The notes under the pieces are model-generated. The model worked only from the letters and a program-made list of their open reading frames with translations, did not search any database and was not told where the DNA came from. The position numbers were made by a program, and so were the translations under genes. Below are positions 33,481-42,075 of a stretch of DNA of 64,000 bases, piece after piece; positions within the stretch are counted from its first letter, which is position 1; the number at the start of each line of letters is the position of its first letter. The stretch is from Nocardioides alkalitolerans DSM 16699 (GTDB taxonomy: Bacteria; Actinomycetota; Actinomycetes; Propionibacteriales; Nocardioidaceae). The stretch spans positions 124,001 through 188,000 of the forward strand of contig NZ_AUFN01000012.1 in NCBI RefSeq assembly GCF_000426525.1, read 5' to 3'.

Positions 33481-34308
33481 ATGGCGACCCTCGTCGAGAT
33501 CGACGACCCCACCGACCCGCGGCTCGGCGACTACCGCGACCTGCGCGACGTCACGCTGCGCAAGCACGTCGAGACCGAGCACGGGCTGTTCCTCGCCGAG
33601 GGCGCGAAGGTGGTCCGCCGCTCGGTGGAGGCCGGCTACACGCCCCGCTCGTTCCTCATGGCCCCGCGCTGGCTCGACGGCCTGGCTGACGTGCTCGGCA
33701 CGACCGACGCGCCCTGCTACGTGCTCAGCGAGGCGCTCGCCGAGGAGGTCACCGGCTTTCACGTGCACCGCGGCGCACTGGCCTCCCTGGAGCGCCGCCC
33801 GCTGCCGACGGTCGCGGAGGTGATCGCGGGCGCCCGGTCGGTGCTGGTGCTCGAGGACCTCGTCGACCACACCAACGTCGGCGCGGTCTTCCGCAGCGGC
33901 GCCGCCCTCGGCTTCGACGCCGTGCTGCTGAGCCCCCGCTGTGCCGACCCTCTCTACCGTCGCTCGGTCAAGGTCGCGATGGGCGCGGTGTTCTCGCTTC
34001 CCTGGACGCGGTTGCCCGACTGGTACGACGCCCTCCCCGCCCTCGCGGCGGAGGGCTTCACCACCGTCGCGCTCACCCTGGCCGACGACGCCGTCGTGCT
34101 CGAGGAGGCCGTGGCCGGGCTCGACAAGGTCGCGCTCGTCCTCGGCTCGGAGGGCCACGGGATCTCCCCGCGCTGGCAGACGACCGCCGACGTGCGCGCG
34201 GTCATCCCGATGCACGCCGGCATCGACTCCCTCAACGTGGCCGCCGCCAGCGCGGTCGCCTGCTACGTCACGGCCCGTCGGGCCAGAGGCGCCGCGCCCG
34301 GCGCGTGA
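33481..34308 (+). CDS. TrmH/SpoU-family RNA 2'-O-methyltransferase
   Basis: This 275-residue SPOUT methyltransferase has an N-terminal substrate-binding domain ('HGLFLAEGAKVVRRSVEAGY') and the three SpoU motifs: 'DHTNVGAVFRSGAALGF', 'VALVLGSEGHGIS', and 'VIPMHAGIDSLNVAAASAVA'. It methylates a ribose in rRNA or tRNA; which site cannot be told. It is 25 nt after cysG and probably in the same transcript. Its 3' end overlaps the convergent aminohydrolase gene by 41 nt. Confidence 0.87.
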   Translation: MATLVEIDDPTDPRLGDYRDLRDVTLRKHVETEHGLFLAEGAKVVRRSVEAGYTPRSFLMAPRWLDGLADVLGTTDAPCYVLSEALAEEVTGFHVHRGALASLERRPLPTVAEVIAGARSVLVLEDLVDHTNVGAVFRSGAALGFDAVLLSPRCADPLYRRSVKVAMGAVFSLPWTRLPDWYDALPALAAEGFTTVALTLADDAVVLEEAVAGLDKVALVLGSEGHGISPRWQTTADVRAVIPMHAGIDSLNVAAASAVACYVTARRARGAAPGA

Positions 34309-35614
34309 GCTCCCGGTGGAGCTCGCGACGGTCGGCCCCGACGAGCGCGCCGTCGCGCACCACGGGCTCCCCGCCGACGAGCACGTGCCGCGCCCGGCGC
34401 TCGGGCCCCAGGACGAGCCCTGCCAACGGGTCGAGGACGTCGCCGATGTCGTCGCCGGGCCACACCACGAGGTCGGCGGCCAGCCCCACCTCGAGCCTGC
34501 CCACGTCGTCGCGACCCAGGCACCGTGCGCCGCCCTCGGTGGCGAGCCGCAGCGCGTCGGCCACCCCGAGCGCGCGCGGGTCGAGCTCGCGCTGGCGGGC
34601 GAGGTAGACCGCCTGACGCATCTCGACCATGAGGGTGCCGATCTCGTTCGAGGCGACGCCGTCCACCCCCAGCCCGACGGGGGCGCCGGCGGCCACGAGG
34701 TCGCGCACTCGCGCCGTACCGGAGCCCAGGCGGCAGTTGCTCGACGGGCAGTGGGCGACCCCCGCACCGGCGGCCCCGAGCCGCGCGACCTCCGCGTCGT
34801 CGAACCAGATGCCGTGGGCGAACCACACGTCGTCCGCCACCCAGCCGAGGTCGTCCAGCAGCTGCAGCGGCCGCAGCCCGAACCGGGCGAGGGAGTCGCG
34901 CTCCTCGTCCAGCGTCTCGGCGAGGTGCGTGTGCAGGCGCACGCCGAGGCGCCGGGCGAGGTCGGCCGACTCCGTCATGAGGCCGGTGGTCACGCTGAAG
35001 GGGCTGCAGGGCGCCACCGTCACCGCCACGCGGTCGCCGTCGTGGTGCCGCTCGACCACCCGCTGGGTGGAGGCGAGGATGGCGTCGCGCTCCTCGACCA
35101 CGCCGTCGGGCGGGAGGCCGCCCCGGCTCCGGCCGAGGTCCATCGAGCCCCGGGCGACGTGCAGGCGGAGCCCGATGCGGCGGGCAGCCGCCACGATGGC
35201 GTCGAACACCGAGTCGTCACCGCCGGGCACGAGGTAGTGGTGGTCGGCGGCCGTCGTGCATCCCGAGAGCGCCAGCTCGGCGAGGGCCACCGCGGCGGCG
35301 GCCTCGACGTCCTCCGGGCTCAGCCGCGCCCAGACCGGGTAGAGCGTCGAGAGCCAGCCGAAGAGGGTCTCGTCGACGGCCCAGCCGCGCGTGAGCCACT
35401 GGTAGAAGTGGTGGTGGGTGTTCACCAGGCCGGGCGTCACCAGGTCGCCGTCGCAGTCGACCACGGCGTCGCCGTGCTCCGCCGCCACCGAGCCGAGGGC
35501 CACGATGCGCCCGCCCGCCACGGCCACGTCTGCCGGGCCGCCCGGCGAACGCCCGTCGCCGACCCAGCGCGCCCCGCGCAGCACGGTGCGCCCACCCTCA
35601 CCCACGTCGCTCAT
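34268..35614 (-). CDS. 8-oxoguanine deaminase-like amidohydrolase
   Basis: This 448-residue zinc hydrolase of the TrzN/AtzA/guanine-deaminase branch has 'GLVNTHHHFYQWLTRG' (metal HxH), 'HTHLAETLDE', 'FAHGIWFDDAEV', 'VAHCPSSNCRLGSG' and the metal Asp in 'VGLGVDGVASNE'. The HHHFYQ plus NCRLGSG combination is typical of enzymes annotated as 8-oxoguanine or hydroxytriazine deaminases, so salvage or cleansing of oxidised guanine is the best guess. TACGCT ends 8 nt before ATG 35614. Confidence 0.83.
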   Translation of the reverse strand: MSDVGEGGRTVLRGARWVGDGRSPGGPADVAVAGGRIVALGSVAAEHGDAVVDCDGDLVTPGLVNTHHHFYQWLTRGWAVDETLFGWLSTLYPVWARLSPEDVEAAAAVALAELALSGCTTAADHHYLVPGGDDSVFDAIVAAARRIGLRLHVARGSMDLGRSRGGLPPDGVVEERDAILASTQRVVERHHDGDRVAVTVAPCSPFSVTTGLMTESADLARRLGVRLHTHLAETLDEERDSLARFGLRPLQLLDDLGWVADDVWFAHGIWFDDAEVARLGAAGAGVAHCPSSNCRLGSGTARVRDLVAAGAPVGLGVDGVASNEIGTLMVEMRQAVYLARQRELDPRALGVADALRLATEGGARCLGRDDVGRLEVGLAADLVVWPGDDIGDVLDPLAGLVLGPERRARHVLVGGEPVVRDGALVGADRRELHRELTRRARRLWPDGP

Positions 35615-35708
35615 GCCGGCGGAGCGTAGTGAGCGGTTGTTACGGCCGGTGACGCGTTCCCGTCCGGCTTGCGCACCGCCCGGCCCGCCCGGCCCGCGGC
35701 CTGCCGCG

Positions 35709-37004
35709 TCAGGCCCCGACCATCGCCCCGACGCGCGTCGGCGTGAAGCCCGGGAACACCTGGGCCGTGCTGACGCCGAAGCGCCGGGTGACGACCTCGG
35801 AGAGCACGCTGCGGTAGTCGGTGGTGACCAGCAGGTCGGCGTCGGCGGCGTCGGTGAGGCCGGGCCAGGAGCCGTAGTACCGCCCGCCGCGCACGCCGGC
35901 GCCGGCGAGGAACATGACGTTGCCGTAGCCGTGGTCGGTGCCGTAGTTGTCGTTCTCCCGCACGCGGCGGCCGAACTCGCTGAGCACGACGAGGGTCACC
36001 TTGTCTCCTGCGGTGCCGAGGTCGGTGAACAGCGCTGCGATGCCGCTGGCGAGCGCGGCGACGTTGGACTTCATGCCGCCCCAGGCCAGCGTGCCGGCGT
36101 CGGAGTGCATGTCCCAGTCGCCCTGGTCGACCGTGATGATCTTGGCGCCGACGTCGCCCTTGATGATGCGGGCGGTGTGCTTGAGCGCGGCCCCGAGGTC
36201 CCCGCCGGGGTAGGCCGCCCCGTTGGCGGGTGTCGCCGTGACCGCCTTGACCGGCGCGAAGTCGTCGATGGCCGCCAGCGCGGAGCGCACACCCGTGCCG
36301 AGGCTGACCCGCGAGCTCGCCCAGAGGTTCTCCACCGAGCGGCGGCGGCCCTTGAAGGTGTCCCACTGGTCGTCGCCGGCGAGCTGGAGGGTCTCGGGGG
36401 AGCGCAGCGTCGTGACGGCCTGGTCGCCGTACAGGGAGGTGGGCACCACCCCGTCGCCGACGCCGACGCCCTGGAGCGGGTGGCTGATGGTGTCCTGCCC
36501 GAGCAGGCGGTTCAGCCAGCCCTCCCGCACGGTGCTCCCGGGGGCCGCGTCCTCGAGCTCCTCCATCGCCGAGAAGTGGGAGCGGTTCGGCGCGGGCAGA
36601 CCGGTGGCGTGCACGGCGGCGACCTTGCCGGCGGTCCACAGCGGCATCAGCGGGGCGAAGCTGGGGTGCAGGCCGAACATCGCGTCCTTCGCCAGCAGCG
36701 TCGACGCGGCGATCGAGATGCGGGGACGGGCGCGGTAGTACGCCGGGTCGGCGTGGGGCACGACGAGCGAGAGGCCGTCGGCCGCGCCGCGCAGCGAGAG
36801 CACGACGAGCACGCTCGACGCCGGCGTCGTGCCGGCCGCCGCCAGCGAGGAGCCCGGGGCGGCGAACGCGGTCGACGTGCGCACGACGGCACCGCCGAAG
36901 GCGGCAACGGCGCCGGCCAGCGCCGTACCGCGCAGGACGCCGCGGCGGGAGACGGCGGCGAACTCGCCGCAGCACGGCTGCGAGGAGGGTCGGGGATCGG
37001 ACAT
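35709..37004 (-). CDS. DUF1501 protein, Tat-exported
   Basis: This 431-residue protein begins with a twin-arginine signal ('SRRGVLRGTALAGAVAAFGG') cleaved near 'STAFA'. The body has the alkaline-phosphatase-like DUF1501 features 'VVLSLRGAADGLSLVVPHAD', 'DQGDWDMHSD' and 'VVLSEFGRRVREN'. The DUF1800 gene immediately upstream (38-nt gap) is its constant partner in many bacteria. The pair is thought to act on an extracytoplasmic substrate that is not known. RBS GGAG precedes ATG 37004. Confidence 0.9.
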   Translation of the reverse strand: MSDPRPSSQPCCGEFAAVSRRGVLRGTALAGAVAAFGGAVVRTSTAFAAPGSSLAAAGTTPASSVLVVLSLRGAADGLSLVVPHADPAYYRARPRISIAASTLLAKDAMFGLHPSFAPLMPLWTAGKVAAVHATGLPAPNRSHFSAMEELEDAAPGSTVREGWLNRLLGQDTISHPLQGVGVGDGVVPTSLYGDQAVTTLRSPETLQLAGDDQWDTFKGRRRSVENLWASSRVSLGTGVRSALAAIDDFAPVKAVTATPANGAAYPGGDLGAALKHTARIIKGDVGAKIITVDQGDWDMHSDAGTLAWGGMKSNVAALASGIAALFTDLGTAGDKVTLVVLSEFGRRVRENDNYGTDHGYGNVMFLAGAGVRGGRYYGSWPGLTDAADADLLVTTDYRSVLSEVVTRRFGVSTAQVFPGFTPTRVGAMVGA

Positions 37005-37042
37005 CGGGGGCTCCAGACCGAGAGGGGGAAGAGGAGGCGCGC

Positions 37043-38572
37043 TCAGCGCGTGAGGTGGTCGGGGGTGTCGAGGATCGTGCTGAGCAGGCGGTGGAACTCC
37101 CACTTCAGGAGGTTGTGCTGGGCGGTGATCCGGGTGGCCGGGGCGTAGTTGGTGACCTCGCAGCAGGCGCGCAGGATCGCGGCCGTCGACACGCGCCCGA
37201 GCATCCGGATGCAGAGGTAGTCGACGAGCATCGCGAAGCTCATCTCGGTGCGGGGCAGCCACTGCGCGGGGGTGCGGTAGGTGATGTCCTTCGACGGGTA
37301 CCACCCGCCGGCGACGCTCCAGTGGAACGAGAACGAGGCGAGCGCGCGCGAGCCCGAGCTCCAGGCCGCGTTGTCGATCGGCGGTCCGTCGGGGCGGCCC
37401 CAGGCGAACGGCTGGCTGCCGATGGCGTGCGCCTGCCAGACGATCTGCACGGCCGCACCGTCCGTGACGGTGGGCCGGGTGATCTGGGCGCCGAGCGCGC
37501 GGTACGTCGCCACGACGTCCTCGCCGGGGTCCCGCACCTTGGGCGCGGCGGCCGCCGTGAACTCGGGGCGCGCCACGAGCGCGCGGAGCACGGCGGAGAT
37601 GTCGGTGCCGCTCGAGAGGTAGACCTGGACGAGGTGGTCGACGAGGGCGGCCGGCGGGTCGTCGCTGACGAACTTGACGGCCAGGCGGCGGCAGATGCGC
37701 CGGGCGGTCGCGGGGTGGCGCGCGAGGTAGGAGAGGTAGGCGCGGACGACGGGCCGGCCGTCGGGAGCGGCGTTCGCGTGCTGGAAGTCCATCACCCGGA
37801 CCGGGCCGACGGCGTGGTCGGCCGGCTTGTACTCCGCCACCCAGGTCGACCACATCTGCACCCGGTAGCCCGTGAGGATGCGGGCCGAGTTCTTCACGTC
37901 CGTCTCGGTGTAGGCGCCCCGGCCGACGGTGTGCAGCTCGAGCAGCTCGCGCCCGAGGTTCTCGTTGGGCGTGCGCGCCGTCGACACCGCGTTGTCGAGG
38001 AAGATGCCCATGGCCGGGTGGGTGACCGCGGCCTCGAGGAGGGCGGCGAACCGGCCGAGCGCGTGGCGACGGATGGCGTCGCCGTACGAGACGCGGTGGA
38101 CGAACGGCGCGTCGCCGTTGACCGGCACGTGGAAGTGGCTCTCCCAGAACTCGGTCATCATCTCGTGCACCTGGCGCTGCGTCGTGATGCGCCGCTGCAG
38201 CAACCAGCTGCCGTAGCTGGCCATGACCACCCAGCCGCCCTCGATCTCGTCGACCTGGCGCTGCCACAGCTCCTGCGGGCTCCTGCGCAGCGACGGCCAC
38301 CACGTGATGAGGGCGTCGGCGGCGGCGTCGGGGATCGAGGCGGGCTGCAGCTGGCGCTCGAACCAGGGGCGGACGCCGCCCGCGGCACGGATCTGCTCGG
38401 CCAGCGCGGGGGTGTAGCCGTAGGTGAACCGACGCACCCAGTGCTGCGCCGTCGCGTCGAGCGGGGCGCCACCGGGGTACCGCACGGGCGTGTACGTCGT
38501 CGCCGCGGCCGCCGGGCGCGCGGCGGTGCGCGCCCGCGGTCGGGCGGTGCTGGGACGGGCCGAGCTGGTCAC
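37043..38572 (-). CDS. DUF1800 protein
   Basis: This 509-residue, mostly helical protein has the family segments 'WVRRFTYGYTPALAEQI', 'FWESHFHVPVNG' and 'NENLGRELLELHTVG', plus 'SARILTGYRV'. The N terminus is basic and Ala/Arg-rich with no clean signal peptide; export may rely on its DUF1501 partner. GTG 38572 has GGAGG 5 nt upstream, an unusually good ribosome-binding site for this window. It forms an operon with the DUF1501 gene. Confidence 0.88.
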   Translation of the reverse strand: MTSSARPSTARPRARTAARPAAAATTYTPVRYPGGAPLDATAQHWVRRFTYGYTPALAEQIRAAGGVRPWFERQLQPASIPDAAADALITWWPSLRRSPQELWQRQVDEIEGGWVVMASYGSWLLQRRITTQRQVHEMMTEFWESHFHVPVNGDAPFVHRVSYGDAIRRHALGRFAALLEAAVTHPAMGIFLDNAVSTARTPNENLGRELLELHTVGRGAYTETDVKNSARILTGYRVQMWSTWVAEYKPADHAVGPVRVMDFQHANAAPDGRPVVRAYLSYLARHPATARRICRRLAVKFVSDDPPAALVDHLVQVYLSSGTDISAVLRALVARPEFTAAAAPKVRDPGEDVVATYRALGAQITRPTVTDGAAVQIVWQAHAIGSQPFAWGRPDGPPIDNAAWSSGSRALASFSFHWSVAGGWYPSKDITYRTPAQWLPRTEMSFAMLVDYLCIRMLGRVSTAAILRACCEVTNYAPATRITAQHNLLKWEFHRLLSTILDTPDHLTR

Positions 38573-38870
38573 GTGAGCCTCCGAGTCGCCGTCGCTCCCC
38601 CCGGGCTCGATCGAGACCGGCGCGGCTGCTCCCTCAAGAATTGGTCAGGACGCCGCGCACCTGAGGCAAAGAGGAGAAGTTTCTGGTGGGAACCGTGGGG
38701 GCAACGTCACGCCTCGCACCGCGGCGCCCCCCTTGGTGGCCGTCGGGTCCCTCTCGTACTCTCGACCAGTTGCACCACGATCTAGCGAAGGACGGTTCGA
38801 CTCCGCCGATGGACGGCTACCAAAGTCCCGTGCCCCCCGCACGACCTGACGTCGACGGGGGGCGTCCCTG
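38573..38870 (+). promoter_or_regulatory. Divergent intergenic region; structured 5' leader of the CNNM operon
   Basis: This 298-bp gap has no coding sequence I can support. Close to the CNNM start, GCCCCCC (38832-38838) can pair with GGGGGGC (38857-38863), placing a 7-bp hairpin 7 nt before ATG 38871, over the likely ribosome-binding site. The rest (38640-38800) shows no motif of a riboswitch class I recognise. The transporters downstream would be sensible targets of metal-sensing control, but that is conjecture. Confidence 0.4.
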
Positions 38871-40313
38871 ATGGAGTGGGTCCTGCTGGGGGTCTCGCTC
38901 CTCCTCGTCCTGGCGTGCGGCCTGTTCGTGGCCGCCGAGTTCTCCTTCGTCACCGTCGACCGCGGGCAGGTCGAGCGTGCCGTCGCCGACGGCGAGACCG
39001 GCGCCGCCGGCGTGCAGAAGGCGCTCAAGTCGCTCTCCACCCAGCTCTCGGGCGCCCAGGTCGGCATCACCGTCACCAACCTCGCCATCGGCTTCCTCGC
39101 GGAGCCGGCGATCGCGACGCTGCTGCGCGGCCCGCTCGGGGCCGCCGGCCTGCCGGACTCCTCGGTGACCCCGATCTCGGTCGCGCTGGGGCTCACCATC
39201 GGCACGGCGTTGACGATGATCTTCGGCGAGCTCGTGCCCAAGAACCTCGCGATCTCGCTGCCGATGCGCACGGCCCGCTCGACCCAGGGCTTCATGCGGT
39301 TGTTCACGGCGGTCATGGCCGGCCCGATCCGGCTGCTGAACAACTCGGCCAACAGCGCCGTGCGCCGGCTCGGCATGGAGCCCCAGGAGGAGCTGCGGTC
39401 CGCCCGCAGCTCCCGCGAGCTCGCCTCGCTCATCGCCCGCTCCGCCGACCAGGGCACCCTCGACCCCGACACCGCCGAGCTCATGGGCCGGTCGGTCGAC
39501 TTCAGCCAGCGCACGGCCTCCGAGATCATGACGCCCCGCGTCCGCACCGACAGCCTCGAGCAGTCGGACCGCGCGGCCGCGGTGATCGAGCTGGCCCGCT
39601 CGTCGGGCCACTCCCGCTTCCCGGTGCTCGACGCCGACGAGAACGTCGTGGGCACCGTGCACGTCAAGCACGCCGTCGCCCTGCCGGTGCACGAGCGGGC
39701 CACGACCCGCATCAAGAACATCATGGTGTCGCCGACGCTGGTGCCGGACTCGCTCCGGCTCGACCCCCTGCTCGCGCTGCTGCGGCAGGACGGCTTCGGC
39801 ATGGCCGTGGTGCTCGACGAGTACGGCGGCCAGGCCGGCATCGTGACCCTCGAGGACGTCGTCGAGGAGATCGTCGGCGACATCGCCGACGAGCACGACC
39901 GGCTCGGCGCCCGCGCCCGGCAGCGCCGCGACGGCACCTGGTCGCTCTCCGGCCTCCTGCGCCCCGACGAGGTGGAGGACGTCAGCGGCGTCGCACTTCC
40001 GGAGCACGAGGACTACGACACGATCGCGGGCCTCGTCGTCCGCGAGCTCGGCCGCATCCCGCGCGCCGGCGACGTCGCCGAGGTGCCCGTGCCGGTGCAG
40101 GGCGACGAGGACGACGAGCCGCGCCAGCAGCTCGCCGTGCTGACGGTGGAGCACATGGACGGCCTGCGGGTCGACCGGGTCGCCCTCCGCCTCCACGACT
40201 CCATCGCGGCCGACGCCCTCGTCGGTGCCGGCTCCGCGGTCGACACCGCGACCACCGGGACCCCGACCACCGGCGAGCCCGGCCGCTCCGACCGGAAGGC
40301 GGTCCGACGATGA
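38871..40313 (+). CDS. CNNM/CorC-HlyC family transporter with CBS pair (long form)
   Basis: This 480-residue protein has a DUF21 transmembrane domain (about 1-190; 'GLFVAAEFSFVTVDR', 'SGAQVGITVTNLAIGFLAEP', 'IFGELVPKNLAI'). A CBS pair follows (about 210-345; 'EIMTPRVRTDSL', 'VVLDEYGGQAGIVTLEDVVE'), then a C-terminal CorC_HlyC domain (about 355-450). Relatives are Mg2+/Co2+ exporters gated by nucleotide binding to CBS. It overlaps the next CNNM gene by 4 nt, so the two may form a heterodimer. Confidence 0.9.
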   Translation: MEWVLLGVSLLLVLACGLFVAAEFSFVTVDRGQVERAVADGETGAAGVQKALKSLSTQLSGAQVGITVTNLAIGFLAEPAIATLLRGPLGAAGLPDSSVTPISVALGLTIGTALTMIFGELVPKNLAISLPMRTARSTQGFMRLFTAVMAGPIRLLNNSANSAVRRLGMEPQEELRSARSSRELASLIARSADQGTLDPDTAELMGRSVDFSQRTASEIMTPRVRTDSLEQSDRAAAVIELARSSGHSRFPVLDADENVVGTVHVKHAVALPVHERATTRIKNIMVSPTLVPDSLRLDPLLALLRQDGFGMAVVLDEYGGQAGIVTLEDVVEEIVGDIADEHDRLGARARQRRDGTWSLSGLLRPDEVEDVSGVALPEHEDYDTIAGLVVRELGRIPRAGDVAEVPVPVQGDEDDEPRQQLAVLTVEHMDGLRVDRVALRLHDSIAADALVGAGSAVDTATTGTPTTGEPGRSDRKAVRR

Positions 40314-41356
40314 ACGACTACGTGGCCCTCGGCGTCGCCGTCCTGCTGCTCGCGCTCAACTTCTTCTTCGTCGGCGCCGAGTTCGCCCTGATCTCCGCCC
40401 GCCGGAGCCAGATCGAGCCGCTCGCGCAGGCCGGCTCGCGCTGGGCCAAGATCACGCTGCGCGCGATGGAGCAGGTGTCGCTGATGATGGCGGGCGCCCA
40501 GCTCGGCATCACGATCTGCTCGGTCGGCCTCGGTGCCGTCGGCGAGCCCGCGGTGGCCCACCTGCTCGAGCCGATCTTCGAGCGGGTCGGGGTCCCCGAG
40601 GCCTTCACGTACCCGATCTCGTTCGCGATCGCCCTCACGATCGTCGTCTACCTGCACGTGGTGCTCGGCGAGATGATCCCGAAGAACATCGCGCTGGCCG
40701 CGCCGGAGCGGGCCGCCGTCGTGCTCGGCCCCCCGCTGATGGCCGTCGTCATGGTGCTGCGTCCGGTGCTGCTCGCCGTCAACGCGGTCGCCAACGGCAC
40801 CCTGCGGCTGCTGCGGGTCGAGCCGAAGGACGAGGTCTCGTCGAGCTTCACCCGCGAGGAGGTCGCCGCGCTCGTCGAGGAGTCGCGGGGCGAGGGGCTC
40901 ATCGGCGCGGGGGAGTACGACCGCCTCTCCGGCGTGCTCGGCTTCACCGAGAAGCGGGTCGCGGCGGTCATCATGCCGCTCGACACGCTCGCGACCGTAC
41001 GACGCGGCGCCACCGTCGCGGAGGTCGAGGACCTGTGCGCCTCCACCGGCTTCAGCCGGTTCCCCGTCTCCGACGACGGCGAGCTGCTCGGCTACCTGCA
41101 CATCAAGGACGTGCTGGAGACCGACGAGTCCCGCCGCGGCCGCGTGGTCGACGACAAGTGGATCCGCCCGTTCGCCGGGGTCCGTGACTCCGACCTCCTC
41201 CACGACGCGCTCGAGGTGCTGCAGCGCCGTGGCGCCCACATCACCCGGGTGGTGGGCGAGGACGGGGAGCTGCTCGGGCTCGCGACCCTGGAGGACGTGC
41301 TCGAGGAGCTGGTGGGCGAGATCCGCGACGCGGCGCACGCCGACGAGCTGGTCTGA
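40310..41356 (+). CDS. CNNM family transporter with CBS pair (short form)
   Basis: This 348-residue protein has the DUF21 domain ('FFFVGAEFALISARRSQIE', 'MAGAQLGITICSVGLGAVGEP', 'VLGEMIPKNIAL') and a CBS pair ('AVIMPLDTLATV', 'LATLEDVLEELVGE'). It lacks the C-terminal CorC_HlyC domain of its neighbour. Tandem long plus short CNNM genes are a standard actinobacterial pattern. ATG 40310 overlaps the upstream TGA. Confidence 0.9.
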   Translation: MNDYVALGVAVLLLALNFFFVGAEFALISARRSQIEPLAQAGSRWAKITLRAMEQVSLMMAGAQLGITICSVGLGAVGEPAVAHLLEPIFERVGVPEAFTYPISFAIALTIVVYLHVVLGEMIPKNIALAAPERAAVVLGPPLMAVVMVLRPVLLAVNAVANGTLRLLRVEPKDEVSSSFTREEVAALVEESRGEGLIGAGEYDRLSGVLGFTEKRVAAVIMPLDTLATVRRGATVAEVEDLCASTGFSRFPVSDDGELLGYLHIKDVLETDESRRGRVVDDKWIRPFAGVRDSDLLHDALEVLQRRGAHITRVVGEDGELLGLATLEDVLEELVGEIRDAAHADELV

Positions 41357-41398
41357 GGCGCCCCGCCCCGCCGGAGCCCCTCCCGCGGGCGGGGCGCC
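41357..41398 (+). terminator. Terminator hairpin after the CNNM operon
   Basis: GGCGCCCCGCC (41357-41367) and GGCGGGGCGCC (41388-41398) form a perfect 11-bp stem with a 20-nt loop, starting at the CNNM stop codon. It is followed within 10 nt by TAAGGT (41407-41412), a plausible -10 for pgsA. It therefore insulates the two operons. Confidence 0.7.
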
Positions 41399-41469
41399 GC
41401 CGCAACTAAGGTGGCGCCCAGCGGCCGGCCGGGCCGCCCTGGAGACGAGCGAGAAGCAGGTAGGGACGA

Positions 41470-42075
41470 GTGTCCGAAGAGGCGACCCGTGACGCTGGCG
41501 TCTGGACGATCCCGAACGCCCTCAGCTCGCTGCGTCTCCTCGGGGTGCCCCTCTTCCTCTGGCTCGTGCTGGGCCCCGAGGAGGACGGGCTCGCCCTGCT
41601 CGTGCTCATGGTCTCGGGCGTCACCGACTTCCTCGACGGCTACCTGGCGCGCCGGCTCGACCAGCGCTCGCCCCTGGGCGAGATCCTCGACCCCGTCGCG
41701 GACCGGCTCTACATCCTCGCCGTGATCATCGGCCTCGGCCTGCGCGAGGTCATCCCGTGGTGGGTAGTGATCATCCTGCCGCTGCGCGACGCGCTGCTGT
41801 GGTGCCTGGTGCCGTTCCTGCGCACCCGCGGCTACAGCGCCCTGCCCGTGCACTTCCTCGGCAAGGCCGCGACCTTCAACCTGCTCTACGCCTTCCCGCT
41901 CCTGCTGCTCGGCGACGGCACGGGCGTCGTCGCGACGCTCGCGCTCGTGTTCGGGTGGGCGTTCGCCATCTGGGGCATCGCCCTCTACTGGTGGGCCGGC
42001 CTGCTATACGCCTGGCAGGTCCGTCGCCTCCTCGCCACCACCGAGCGGAGGTCGGTGCGCGATGCGACCCCGTGA
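41470..42075 (+). CDS. CDP-alcohol phosphatidyltransferase (PgsA2-like)
   Basis: This 201-residue membrane enzyme has the class signature D-x2-D-G-x2-A-R-x8-G-x3-D-x3-D, seen as 'VTDFLDGYLARRLDQRSPLG' and continuing 'EILDPVADR' (about residues 51-79). It has five to six membrane helices. It transfers a phosphatidyl group to an alcohol acceptor. By position it corresponds to Rv1822 (PgsA2), whose true lipid product is debated, so phosphatidylglycerophosphate synthase should not be assumed. GTG 41470. It overlaps the DUF881 gene by 14 nt. Confidence 0.88.
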   Translation: MSEEATRDAGVWTIPNALSSLRLLGVPLFLWLVLGPEEDGLALLVLMVSGVTDFLDGYLARRLDQRSPLGEILDPVADRLYILAVIIGLGLREVIPWWVVIILPLRDALLWCLVPFLRTRGYSALPVHFLGKAATFNLLYAFPLLLLGDGTGVVATLALVFGWAFAIWGIALYWWAGLLYAWQVRRLLATTERRSVRDATP

